From Amphibalanus amphitrite (taxonomy: Eukaryota; Arthropoda; Thecostraca; Balanomorpha; Balanidae): a DNA stretch of 64,000 nucleotides. The stretch is from NCBI RefSeq assembly GCF_019059575.1, contig NW_024881698.1:558001-622000 (forward strand), written 5' to 3'. The notes beneath the pieces are model-generated. The model did not search any database. It had not been told where the DNA came from and worked only from the letters and a program-made list of their open reading frames with translations. Shown piece after piece: positions 57,801 to 64,000 of the stretch. The first letter of the stretch is position 1, and every line of letters begins with the position of its first letter. Made by a program: the position numbers and the translations under genes.

Positions 57801-60800
57801 AGAAGGGTCCTGCGGTCCGCCCCATAAGATGTGCGAGCAACACATTTTAAAACGTTCAGGGATTTAAAACACCGTTCCCGAAGCGTTCTAAAATGTTCCT
57901 TATACGTCAAGCGACTGTCAAAATAAATCCCAAGAAACTTCGCCACCGGCCGAGTGGGAATCACCTGTCCGTAGAGCTTGATTCCCAAAGCTAGGTCGTC
58001 ACAACGTCGGCGGCAAAAGTGCATTGCCACGGTCTTCGCTGTGGAAAAACGAAGACCATTCTTACCGCTCCACCTCTCCAAACGTGTTACGGCGAGCTGC
58101 AGCTGTCCAGCCGCGTGTCGAGCGCTTGAAGCAGCAAACCAGATGGCAAAATCGTCGACAAAAAGCGATCTCCCGATGGAAACCGGGAGGTCGTCGACGA
58201 TGTCATTGATTGCCACCGCGAACAACGCCACACTAAGCACCCCACCCTGGGGAACTCCGTTCTCCTGGGTAAAACTGCTCGAGAAATCACTGCCAACTCG
58301 GACTTTAAACCGACGACCCGATAAAAAATTATTGATAAAGAGGCCCATCCGGCCGCGTATGCCGTACTTATATACTTTGGAAAGTATGCTGTGTCGTAAG
58401 ACTGTATCATAGGCCGCCTCAATATCAAAGAACAGTGCTCCAAGGTGCTTCTTTTCAGTAAAACAGGTGCGTATCTCGGTGTCAAGGGCTAAAATGTGGT
58501 CAACAGGGCTGCGGTGCTTTCTAAAACCGCACTGGGCGTTTGTAAAAACACCGTGATGTTCCAAAAACCAGCTAAGACGCACATTGACCATCTTCTCCAT
58601 CAGCTTTGAAAGCGATGATGTGAGAGAGATGGGCCGATAGTGGAGAGGGTCATGTCCCGACTTGCCAGCCTTCAAGATAGGAATGATAGTGGCTTCCCGC
58701 CAGGTCTCAGGGAAAGTGCCAGTCTCCCAAAGCGAATTGAAAGTTGCTAGCAGCGCCTCGAGGGCAACTGCTGGGAGATGACGGAGCATGTCGTTGTGGA
58801 CAGCATCCGGACCTTCTGAGACGCTGCGCAACGAGCTGATGGCAGACGTGAGCTCAGCCATAGAGAAAGGCTCATTGTACATCAAATTTTCAGCTGTGCT
58901 GAAGTCCACGGCGGCTGGTGCAGGTCGTGAGGACGGCTCTCCTCGGCAGCGCTGATAGAGTGCACGGCCTATCGTCTCTGCGACGTCTAAAGGGTGGGAT
59001 ATGTCCGTGTTGTTCACTCTTAAAACCGGAAGCGGAACAGAGCTGAACCGGCCTTCAATGCGCTTCATGCGTGCCCATATCTGGGTCGTAGGAGTAAAAC
59101 GGTTTAAGGAACTCACGTACGTGCGCCATGAAACAGCCTTTGCCTCTTTTAAAACGCGACGGGCAAAAGCCCGCGCTTTCTTAAAAGCGATGAGGTTCTC
59201 AGTAGTACTACTCCGGTCAAACTTTCTAAAAGCGCGCTTCCTGGCACGAATCGCATCTCCGCATTCCTTGGTCCACCACGGGACCGGAGGACGACGAGGC
59301 TGACTCGACGTCTTGGGTATGCACCCGTTTGCGGAGTCAATGAGTAAACATGTAAAATCATCTGTAGACATCACAGAGGCGTCGGCTCTGGATAAAACCG
59401 TGGCCTCTACGGCGGCCTGGAATTCGCCCCAGTCGGCCTTCCGAACATTCCACCTAGGTGGACGGTTGCCTGACACTGGGGACTCCTGGTGCTCCAGCCA
59501 CACTGGGAAGTGGTCGCTCCCGAGTGGGTCGTCATGGACGGACCAGGTAAAAAGCTGAGCTAGCCGCGGACTGACTAAGCTCAGGTCCAGAGCCGATGTT
59601 TGACCGGAGGGTGTTGTAAAATGGGTGCGCTGTCCTGTATTTAAAATACACAGCGCCTCATCGCGGATAAAAGATTCTAAAAGTCGACCACGAGTGCCAG
59701 TCGTGTCGCATCCCCACGCCAGGCTATGGGCATTAAAATCGCCGACTACCAGGACCGGAGGTGGAAGCTCATCGACAAGTCGATGCAGCTCAACCACCGG
59801 GAGCGCTATACCTGGTGGTAGGTATAAAGAGCACACTGTCAGTTCCCGGTGGTTGAAATCAACTCTGGCGGCCACCGCCTGCAGGGGAGTCTGCAGCGGC
59901 ACCTGGCGAGCAGGTACGCTGTGGTGAACCGCCAGAAGCACACCTCCATGGGCAATGGTAGGGGTGTCCAGGTCTCTTCTAAAAACAGAGTAGCCCTTGA
60001 TGGCAAAGGTAACGTTTGGCGCTAGCTTGGTCTCCTGGAGACCTAAAATAAGGGGTGTGCGCCAACGGATAAGAGACTGTAGGTCCTGGTAGTTGGCCCG
60101 GAGGCCAAACAGCAGCTCAAGGAAGCCAAACGACGGGTCCACGACAGCTTGAGGGAAGACTGGTCTTCGAGTGGACGAACCAAGGGGCGGCGGTGTAGGT
60201 AACTCACACGATAACACCGCTCGGCGCTTCTTTCAAGCTGCCGAAGACGTCGCTGCGTGCACGGGCCACGGACCTCGACCGGGACCTGATTCGGCGGCTG
60301 CTGATGTGATATTGCAGGCCGTGAGCAGCCGACACGCAGTGAACCCAGACGCACTGGCCAGCATCTGCAGGCAGCATCCCTGATGTACGTGGAGCTGTAC
60401 AGCTGGTACAGCATGCCTGACACTGCACAGTGCACAAGCTCCTGATCCACTCGGCCACGGTCACCTGCTGGTATCTCCTGCCCATCGGGTGCATGTCGGA
60501 GGAGGCGCTGGAAGCGAGCCACAAGCAGCCACGCAACCTTACTATCCCACCTTCTAAAATGTTGTTAAAACCAGTTAAATTGTGCCTGTCTTTACAGATT
60601 GGATGACCAGGAACACGGCTCTGGCATTTATTTTTCATTAAACATCTTAGGCTTCCCATATTCCAAAAACAAACTTTCAAATATGTGACGTCACAGCCCA
60701 AAATTACCTCCTTCCCCAGTACATTACTGTCATAAAGCTGATTCTTCTTACTCTGTAGGCACCACAACAAAGTTCAGACCAAGTTTTAAGCGATTTTTCA

Positions 60801-61777
60801 ACGAACAAACCCATTTAAATCAGAATGACTAAACGAGGTGACGTCACACTAACGGTCGCCCCATGTTGAAGATAGGGCCTTGCGCAAGGCCCATTTTCAA
60901 ATGAAGGGAACGAATTTCTTCGACACCAAGAGGCCGCGGGGGTTGCAACCTAGATAGATAGTGGTTTCTGAACCTCGCCGCAAACTTGGCTATCTCAACT
61001 CAAACCCCATGTTAAAGGTGGGATAGTCCCTTTAAAGCACACGCGAAAGGACAGCCGCCTCCACAGCATGTCCTACCTCTTCGGATTCATGCTCGCAGTT
61101 CGTGAGCATGACCCGCTGCTGAGTAGCCTAGAGCTCAGCAGCAGGCGGCGCAAACGCGCAGCCAAACAAGGACGGCTTCTGCCGGAGACCCGTGCACTGT
61201 TCTCTGAGCCACGGCCACCTGGGCCCGGTCAAGGCGGTACAGTGACGGCAGTTTTTTAGACCTATCGGCTTTATTTACCTGACTTTTGGTCTGTTTTAAA
61301 CCTCGCACTTACAGGAGGGTCGAAAGAACCTCCTGCAAGTGCGAGGGTTAAAACAGACCAAAGGTCACGTAAATTAGGCCGATAGGTCAGCAAAAAAAAA
61401 AACTTTGTATCTTTGCACGGTGATAAGATTGACATATACGGTGAGCTACAGAGGCATAATTGTTTTTTAGACATTTACCCATTTTTTATACAAATTTCGT
61501 CAATTGGTCCTTGCGTGATTGGCTTAACCTGTGTAAGATCAGTTCAGAAGTTCATTTCGGGGCCGGTATTTGACTGCCGCTGCTCTGGAGCCGCGGAGCG
61601 CGGTGTCGCTGTTAATGGCGCGGGGTCGGTCTCACCGATCATTAGCTGCGTGAGCTGCCGGTCCTCGGGCGAGTCGGTGTGCCCGACGGCCAGCATCCGG
61701 CCGCTCCAGTCGAGACCGGCCGTGACGGCCAGCGCCGACAGGCAGACCAGACCGACCGTCAGCCGGCCGGCGGCCAT
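45598..61777 (-). CDS. host gene: EB/EGF-like single-pass membrane protein, 4 exons
   Basis: Coding exons 61,777-61,636, 47,728-47,588, 46,439-46,190 and 45,871-45,598 join to 807 nt, or 268 residues plus stop. Phases match at every junction (1, 1, 2) and each intron has a GT donor and AG acceptor. Residues 1-20 are a signal peptide. Residues 55-141 hold 14 cysteines in an EB/EGF-like pattern (CNATSDCC, CECVGFTCMC, CKCDLQYYPDAGGRSC). A transmembrane helix is at about 150-170. The cytoplasmic tail has a PPPPY motif (226-230) and LPSY (245-248), both of the kind bound by WW domains of Nedd4-type ubiquitin ligases. Exons 3 and 4 use almost only G or C at third positions, unlike the transposons. 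EB modules are typical of nematodes and arthropods. Function unknown; a trafficking-controlled surface receptor or adaptor is inference. A further symmetric exon in the large intron cannot be excluded. Confidence 0.75.
46190..46439 (-). CDS. host gene exon 3 (Cys-rich end and membrane helix)
   Basis: 250 nt between acceptor TTTCCGTCCGCAG and donor AG|GTGGGT. Six cysteines (NCSVSDPDSCRLEHSSC ... CKC ... SC) complete the ectodomain, then FFTTTIIVSICILFAAVAIG forms the transmembrane segment and RSNMQR the basic stop-transfer end. Confidence 0.8.
46605..47050. repeat. 17-bp minisatellite in intron 2
   Basis: About 25 units of GTCTGCTGACGGGGACA and the variant CGGCTGCTGACGGGGAC. Frames through it (for example Pro-Val-Ser-Arg-Leu repeats) are artefacts of the repeat. 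Confidence 0.92.
47588..47728 (-). CDS. host gene exon 2 (EB-like module)
   Basis: 141 nt between acceptor CCCGACAG and donor G|GTAAGG. Encodes AQGEYHPCNATSDCCEAEKN ... CECVGFTCMC ... ACVEK. The eight cysteines include the SDC...C.C....C.C spacing of EB modules. There is one N-glycosylation sequon (NAT). Confidence 0.75.
47729..48119. other. intron 1, unique-looking part
   Basis: No repeat or gene recognised between exon 2 and the first TTAA element. Confidence 0.5.
48124..49037. mobile_element. TTAA-flanked piggyBac-type MITE, 914 bp
   Basis: TTAA at 48,120-48,123 and 49,038-49,041. Ends CCCGCGAGTTGCTGGGG and inverse of CCCGGCAGTTGCTGGGG (15 of 17 matching). Inside each end is a hairpin-forming G-tract/C-tract around a TTAA-like core (GGGGGCGTTAAACGCCCCC; GGGGGCGTTTAACGCCCCC). 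No transposase. Confidence 0.85.
49042..49538. mobile_element. TTAA MITE of the AGGGACTATCCC family, best copy
   Basis: 497 bp with perfect 17-bp inverted ends AGGGACTATCCCACCTT, flanked by TTAA (49,038-49,041 and 49,539-49,542). The left TTAA is shared with the neighbouring element at 48,124-49,037. Termini AGGG with a TTAA target fit Kolobok-type better than piggyBac-type transposons, but no transposase is present to decide. Confidence 0.9.
50440..51069 (+). repeat. degenerate GAGGGCCC minisatellite
   Basis: Units of about 20-30 bp around CGGCCTCTGAGGGCCCACACTG. The array resumes at 52,461-52,515 after the nested element at 51,070-52,456, confirming that the latter inserted into it. Confidence 0.8.
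51070..52456. mobile_element. TTAA-flanked piggyBac-type element nested in the hAT-like element
   Basis: 1,387 bp between TTAA sites (51,066-51,069 and 52,457-52,460). Ends CCCTCGCCGGCCGGG and inverse of CCCTCCACGGCCCGG. The left 120 bp inside the end (GCGATAGCTCCGA...TTGGCATAC) are shared with 52,998-53,100. Contains AGGTCA clusters. No coding capacity recognised. Confidence 0.75.
52525..52665. repeat. E1 family, isolated right end
   Basis: Matches the right 140 bp of the E1 elements (TATAAAACCTCTTAAAAACG ... GGGCCGTTCATGCTGATTTT ... GAAAAGACTCGCTTTGC). Another short relic of the same end is at about 38,430-38,455. A truncated third copy. Confidence 0.65.
53603..54925. other. intron sequence, no gene assigned
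   Basis: Contains the perfect palindrome at 53,674-53,710 and a poly-G run at about 54,422. A plus-strand frame at 54,661-54,912 (KCFKRLTLFRASLDGKGVGK) may be an N-terminal piece of the Transib transposase that follows, but I cannot confirm it. Confidence 0.4.
53674..53710. repeat. 37-nt perfect palindrome
   Basis: Arms ACTTTTCATGCGTATGCA and its exact inverse around a single C (53,692). Could extrude as a cruciform. It is preceded by an imperfect CATAGTTTCATGCATAGTTTCAT duplication. Confidence 0.9.
54926..56222 (+). pseudogene. Transib (RAG1-related) transposase, N-terminal and middle part
   Basis: Several plus-strand frame pieces match the Transib transposase in order. SSRELVFSAAVPVSISRDAG (about 55,090-55,150) fits its N-terminal region. 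LQWGVDGSYSQYKQ (55,685-55,728) carries the first catalytic Asp (codon 55,701-55,703). VVWENMTPGSPRICRSI follows. MMVDGKCINAATSTSSTQSC (from 55,977) carries the second Asp (55,986-55,988), and CSICATTPSIMN fits the zinc site. YGISSLHCWIRVMEGLLLIA fits the next conserved helix. Frames are broken by stops and shifts (for example between 55,680 and 55,554-55,865, and at 55,866). The gene is then cut by a LINE. RAG1, the V(D)J recombinase, derives from this family. Confidence 0.75.
55221..55256. repeat. (GTAT)n microsatellite
   Basis: Nine tandem GTAT units inside the Transib remnant, which adds to its disruption. Confidence 0.95.
56223..60195 (-). mobile_element. I-group-like LINE inserted in the Transib gene
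   Basis: About 4 kb on the minus strand. It has an ORF2 but no ORF1, so it is probably 5'-truncated near 60,195, just ahead of the endonuclease. The 3' end shows a tail AATAAACAACAAAACAACAA (minus sense) at about 56,225-56,250. Transib coding sequence resumes immediately to the right. I found no clear target duplication, and about 25 transposase codons are missing at the junction. Confidence 0.7.
56450..60217 (-). CDS. LINE ORF2: AP endonuclease, RT, RNase H, zinc motif
   Basis: 1,255 codons without a stop. Endonuclease about 40-245: LILGLQETKL (Glu), GDFNAHSLAWG (Asp/Asn), SDHFPV. The usual first block with catalytic Asn (x-x-WN-x-x-G) is not there: the sequence reads FLELLFGLRANYQD, so the nuclease is probably dead or the N-terminus belongs to flanking DNA. 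RT about 480-760: YRPISLTSSLSKLMEKMV, CGFRKHRSPVDHIL, FFDIEAAYDTV, NGVPQGGVLSVALF, FVDD (686-689). RNase H about 990-1110: FTDGSKTPEGVG, SELVAIEKAL, LSDSLSSL, WIPSHVGIHGNELADAAA. C-terminal CNGCSAPLTVAHVLLSC. Domain order EN-RT-RNase H fits the I/R1 group. The first 7-8 codons lie in Transib-derived sequence. Confidence 0.88.
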   Translation of the reverse strand: MLSCELPTPPPLGSSTRRPVFPQAVVDPSFGFLELLFGLRANYQDLQSLIRWRTPLILGLQETKLAPNVTFAIKGYSVFRRDLDTPTIAHGGVLLAVHHSVPARQVPLQTPLQAVAARVDFNHRELTVCSLYLPPGIALPVVELHRLVDELPPPVLVVGDFNAHSLAWGCDTTGTRGRLLESFIRDEALCILNTGQRTHFTTPSGQTSALDLSLVSPRLAQLFTWSVHDDPLGSDHFPVWLEHQESPVSGNRPPRWNVRKADWGEFQAAVEATVLSRADASVMSTDDFTCLLIDSANGCIPKTSSQPRRPPVPWWTKECGDAIRARKRAFRKFDRSSTTENLIAFKKARAFARRVLKEAKAVSWRTYVSSLNRFTPTTQIWARMKRIEGRFSSVPLPVLRVNNTDISHPLDVAETIGRALYQRCRGEPSSRPAPAAVDFSTAENLMYNEPFSMAELTSAISSLRSVSEGPDAVHNDMLRHLPAVALEALLATFNSLWETGTFPETWREATIIPILKAGKSGHDPLHYRPISLTSSLSKLMEKMVNVRLSWFLEHHGVFTNAQCGFRKHRSPVDHILALDTEIRTCFTEKKHLGALFFDIEAAYDTVLRHSILSKVYKYGIRGRMGLFINNFLSGRRFKVRVGSDFSSSFTQENGVPQGGVLSVALFAVAINDIVDDLPVSIGRSLFVDDFAIWFAASSARHAAGQLQLAVTRLERWSGKNGLRFSTAKTVAMHFCRRRCDDLALGIKLYGQVIPTRPVAKFLGIYFDSRLTYKEHFRTLRERCFKSLNVLKCVARTSYGADRRTLLLLYRSIVRSKLDYASFVYDSASQSSKKVLDAVHHAAIRVATGAFRTSPSSSLLAEAHEPPLSLRRQMLGMRYALKLRQFPTHPTYPYVFSTYYTRLDRARQSLCFGARMRGLFSAANIGLRVVRRSWGTSSPPWKHAKPQVDLSLSEVKKDDLLPCEARVRALQHIVSYDGFNTVFTDGSKTPEGVGCAFIAGRDTRSFSLPSFASVFSSELVAIEKALCFIEVSDGLSYLILSDSLSSLLALRSFNPVDPIVQDILARLQSVEQSGKFVQFCWIPSHVGIHGNELADAAARRAAAASCTRRLPLPARDLYSAVRSFILSEWQAEWSLRGGGKLREVKPTLEPWRSCLQDNRSNEVILCRLRIGHTYATHGHLLRGDEQAICNGCSAPLTVAHVLLSCPLLEPDRTRYLGRIAPGTTVRHLLGDESPWVLSGNIFSFIRAVKFQAIYST
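60196..60540 (+). pseudogene. Transib transposase, C-terminal part 1
   Basis: Resumes after the LINE with NSHDNTARRFFQ, corresponding to the NDGNTARRFF block that is also recognisable in RAG1 (GNFARKLM). Further on: LMYVELYSWYSMPDTAQ, a frame change, then VHKLLIHSATVTCWYLLPIG, with the His-x4-His pair of the RAG1 zinc site, and MSEEALEASHKQPRN, which supplies the third catalytic residue (a Glu within 60,499-60,513). At least two frame changes. Cut at the end by a MITE. Confidence 0.78.
60541..61031. mobile_element. TTAA MITE of the AGGGACTATCCC family, inverted copy in Transib
   Basis: 491 bp, reverse orientation to 49,042-49,538 and very similar over the whole length. The right end AAGGTGGGATAGTCCCT is followed by TTAA (61,032-61,035). 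At the left end about six bases, including part of TTAA and AGGG, are missing (CTTACTATCCCACC). Confidence 0.88.
61036..61259 (+). pseudogene. Transib transposase, C-terminal part 2
   Basis: Continues the protein after the MITE: KHTRKDSRLHSMSYLFGFML and AVREHDPLLSSLELSSRRRK, equivalent to the HxRKxSR ... LxxxSDPLI region near the C-terminus of Transib transposases. It ends at a TAG at about 61,257-61,259. Confidence 0.7.
61260..61388. repeat. 129-bp hairpin (60-bp arms)
   Basis: GACCTATCGGC ... CTCGCACTTACAGGAGG pairs with CCTCCTGCAAGTGCGAG ... GCCGATAGGTC around about 5 bases, with few mismatches. Starts directly after the Transib stop. Possibly a very short foldback element; no obvious target duplication. 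Confidence 0.85.
61636..61777 (-). CDS. host gene exon 1 (signal peptide)
   Basis: Starts at an ATG in strong context (GCCATGG) and encodes MAAGRLTVGLVCLSALAVTA then GLDWSGRMLAVGHTDSPEDR and QLTQLMI. It ends in phase 1 at the donor G|GTGAGA. The hydrophobic core is typical of a cleaved signal peptide. The frame also runs upstream of the ATG, but that part has no conserved look. Confidence 0.65.
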
Positions 61778-64000
61778 GGCGCCGGCCACACCGGGATGCC
61801 GAGCGGGGCACAGACTGCAACTCGCTATGGCGACCGTGCACGGCGGTGTACCGACGCCGTCGGCCCCGTTCGGCGGGCGCGGAGAAGGAGAGTGTTCCCC
61901 GCAGACCACCACTGGCAGCTCAGAGGCGGCGCGGCACCGGTCGGCTGCTGCGATCACAGACGCGTTCTGAGGTAACCACTTGGCCACTACATTGTCGATA
62001 GGCCGCCGGTGACCGGCCGACCGGTGTCGGTACAGGCCGATAGCGCCGCTGACGTCAGCCAGGGGCCACAGATAGGGCGCGCTATCTGCGCCGACCACAG
62101 CGCAGTGTCGCACAGTCACCGACCACCGCGACGTTTGCGTTATCACTCACCTGGCCTTGGACCATGCCAGTCACGCACTAACACCAATGTTGTCAATGTT
62201 GATCTACTCAGCATTCACTACCTACTGACCAGGCTTTATCGGGTTGTTGCTCAAACAGAATATAGGTTTGTTGATAACCATTGACAAAATGTGAGCATAT
62301 CGTTCTTCCGACTATCGGTCGCCGGCCGGGGTAAGTTTTTCAAACATTCTCCATCCATGCTCAAAATTGATGACGCATTGGGACAGGTCTACATTATATG
62401 TATATAACCTTTCAAAGATGAGTTTCTAGCTGTCGTGAGGCTCATCATGCTAAGCCGATACATCAAAATTTTATCAGGATTAAACGAAAAAAAATGACAC
62501 ATGAATAACATTGAATTAAGGAAATGTCTAGTTGAAGTTACCTTAGGTAGGATAGGGCCGTCTGGAAGAGATTTTGACCATTTGCGAATGAGTAGGGCCT
62601 TTTGACAAAGTTCGTCATTTGAAAACGAATAAGGGTTTTGATTCATCCTAAACTACGCGTATTAACAACTCAGCTGTGATGCAACATCTGGAAAAATACG
62701 CACTTCCAACGCTGCACTTCCCAGCGGTAACGCTGCTGCTACCTACAGGGTGTCCCAGAATTACCCGGACCTTGTTAATTAGCGTATAAAATAAGGCAAA
62801 CATGATTGCGCTTTTTTCTTTTTATCGTCCTATATAGTCAACTAGGGTGGCTGTGAAATAGCACATGCAATAGATACGCTTGTTACAAGATCAGCCGACA
62901 ATGATTGAAAATGCCAGCCATTGCTGGCCTCAGTTGTTTTACGGCTCTCCCGAAACTGGGTGAAGGCCTGTTTCCTTTGACCTGTTGCCGGAGGATAATA
63001 CGATCATATAAGATAAACTTAACATCAAAGTGTTGCCAGGTCATAAGGCATTATCCCCCAAAACAAAAATTGCTGCCTACACCACTTTTGCCGCGTTTTT
63101 TTACATCTGAAGTGGAGAAGCTCAATGTCTGAACATGGCGGGACCTTTGGCTTCCAACAGATTTGGTTTCCAAAACAAACCCGTTCATGGCCATTTGGTT
63201 TACGGCATCCAGTTTTTTTACTGGTAGAATATTACCGCAGTAGTACTCTGTGCTAACGGCTGTCGTTGGGCCATCATATCAAGCCGAATGAGTGCACGGT
63301 GGCTCAAAATGTCTCACAATTTGATTTTCGACGGGTGCCTGGCCGTCTCTGCTGTTGGGGCGTTGTAGCCATCTGACGTTCACACACGCCTTTTTCGGGC
63401 GGTTCAAATGACAGAATACCTTCGTTAGACCACAAAGTGTGCTTCAATATAATTTTTTGTTGTATATGTTATATTTTTGGGATGAATTGTAACGATTTTC
63501 GCTGCTTTTCCCGTAGTTTTCGCATATTTTTCAGACGAGGGACCCCAAATTCCAAAATTTTGCGAAGATAGTGGTGGAAAGTAGACTGATGTTCTTTAGA
63601 TAATCCTGATCTATCGTTTAGCTAGTTTTTAGCTAGATCAGTGACGTTTGTTGTCCATGACAAGCAACCAGCCGTTTGACAACTGGTGCATGGCCCTTTT
63701 TGGCCGAGCCCAAGCTTGTCAATCAGGTTTATCTCTTGCTCTCTCTGGCTTCGTTAGCTGATATAATAGCGCTTTGCTCAATCCTAACTGCTTGCAGATG
63801 AGCTACTGAAGCTCTCCAGCAAAAATCATGCCGAATGTCCGTTTACAAAGTTGAAAACGGGAGTTGATTCACCATGGTTGCCTATTAGTGGCTTAAGCTG
63901 AAAACGGAAAAGGACTACTCTTACTTGACTCTGGATAATACTTGACTCGAGTCGTTACCGGTCACCAAAAGCACACAGTCCCCAAGCTCGATAGCTAAGG
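61778..64000. other. upstream of host gene; no gene assigned
   Basis: 61,778-62,150 is GC-rich and probably holds the 5' untranslated region and promoter of the minus-strand host gene, but I see no certain TATA box or initiator. From 62,300 on the sequence is AT-rich with no long frame. TACAGGGTGTCCCAGAAT at about 62,746-62,763 resembles the end of common arthropod DNA transposons, but no partner end was found. Confidence 0.4.

Noticed and set aside
62746..62763. TACAGGGTGTCCCAGAAT as end of a mariner-type transposon
   Set aside because: No matching inverted end or transposase remnant in the next 1.2 kb.

Overview
The window is eukaryotic, almost certainly from an invertebrate animal and probably an arthropod. 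I see one intron-containing host gene coding for an EB/EGF-like cysteine-rich membrane protein. The rest is a dense mix of retroelements and DNA transposons typical of invertebrates: Ty3/gypsy elements (one with an envelope gene), CR1/L2-like and I-like LINEs, a Penelope-like element, Transib, hAT-type and TTAA-target elements. There are no bacterial operons, rRNA genes or CRISPR arrays. The species cannot be named from sequence alone.

Layout. 1-4.2 kb: minus-strand Ty3/gypsy copy with gag and pol, running off the left edge. 4.7-5.4 kb: a 660-bp CT microsatellite. 5.4-10.9 kb: unclassified repeats, an inverted repeat and a small TTAA MITE. 10.9-22.9 kb: a decayed minus-strand LINE split by a nearly pristine 10.6-kb LTR retrotransposon. 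That element has gag, pol, a baculovirus-F/errantivirus-like env, 906-bp LTRs differing at one base and a 4-bp target duplication. 24.6-25.9 kb: a 5'-truncated LINE tail with a restriction-like endonuclease domain. 26-28 kb: MITEs. 28.1-30.3 kb: a Penelope-like element arranged as a 1-kb-arm inverted repeat with hammerhead-ribozyme-like motifs. 30.8-35.6 kb: a near-complete CR1/L2-like LINE whose ORF1 carries a 2A-like motif and whose ORF1/ORF2 junction has a U UUU UUA shift site. It is interrupted once by a 617-bp insert with a 10-bp duplication. 36.7-42.7 kb: a 6-kb hAT-like element with three further elements nested inside it. 45.6-61.8 kb: the host gene on the minus strand. Its 13.9-kb first intron holds TTAA elements, a second hAT-like element, a broken Transib (RAG1-related) transposase and an I-like LINE. 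61.8-64 kb: nothing I can assign.

Most of the sequence is a record of layered transposition. Several insertions can be undone exactly from their target duplications, which gives a relative time order. The env-bearing LTR element is the youngest datable insertion. The host gene is supported by four exons whose splice sites and phases agree and give a 268-residue signal-peptide/ectodomain/transmembrane/PY-motif protein.
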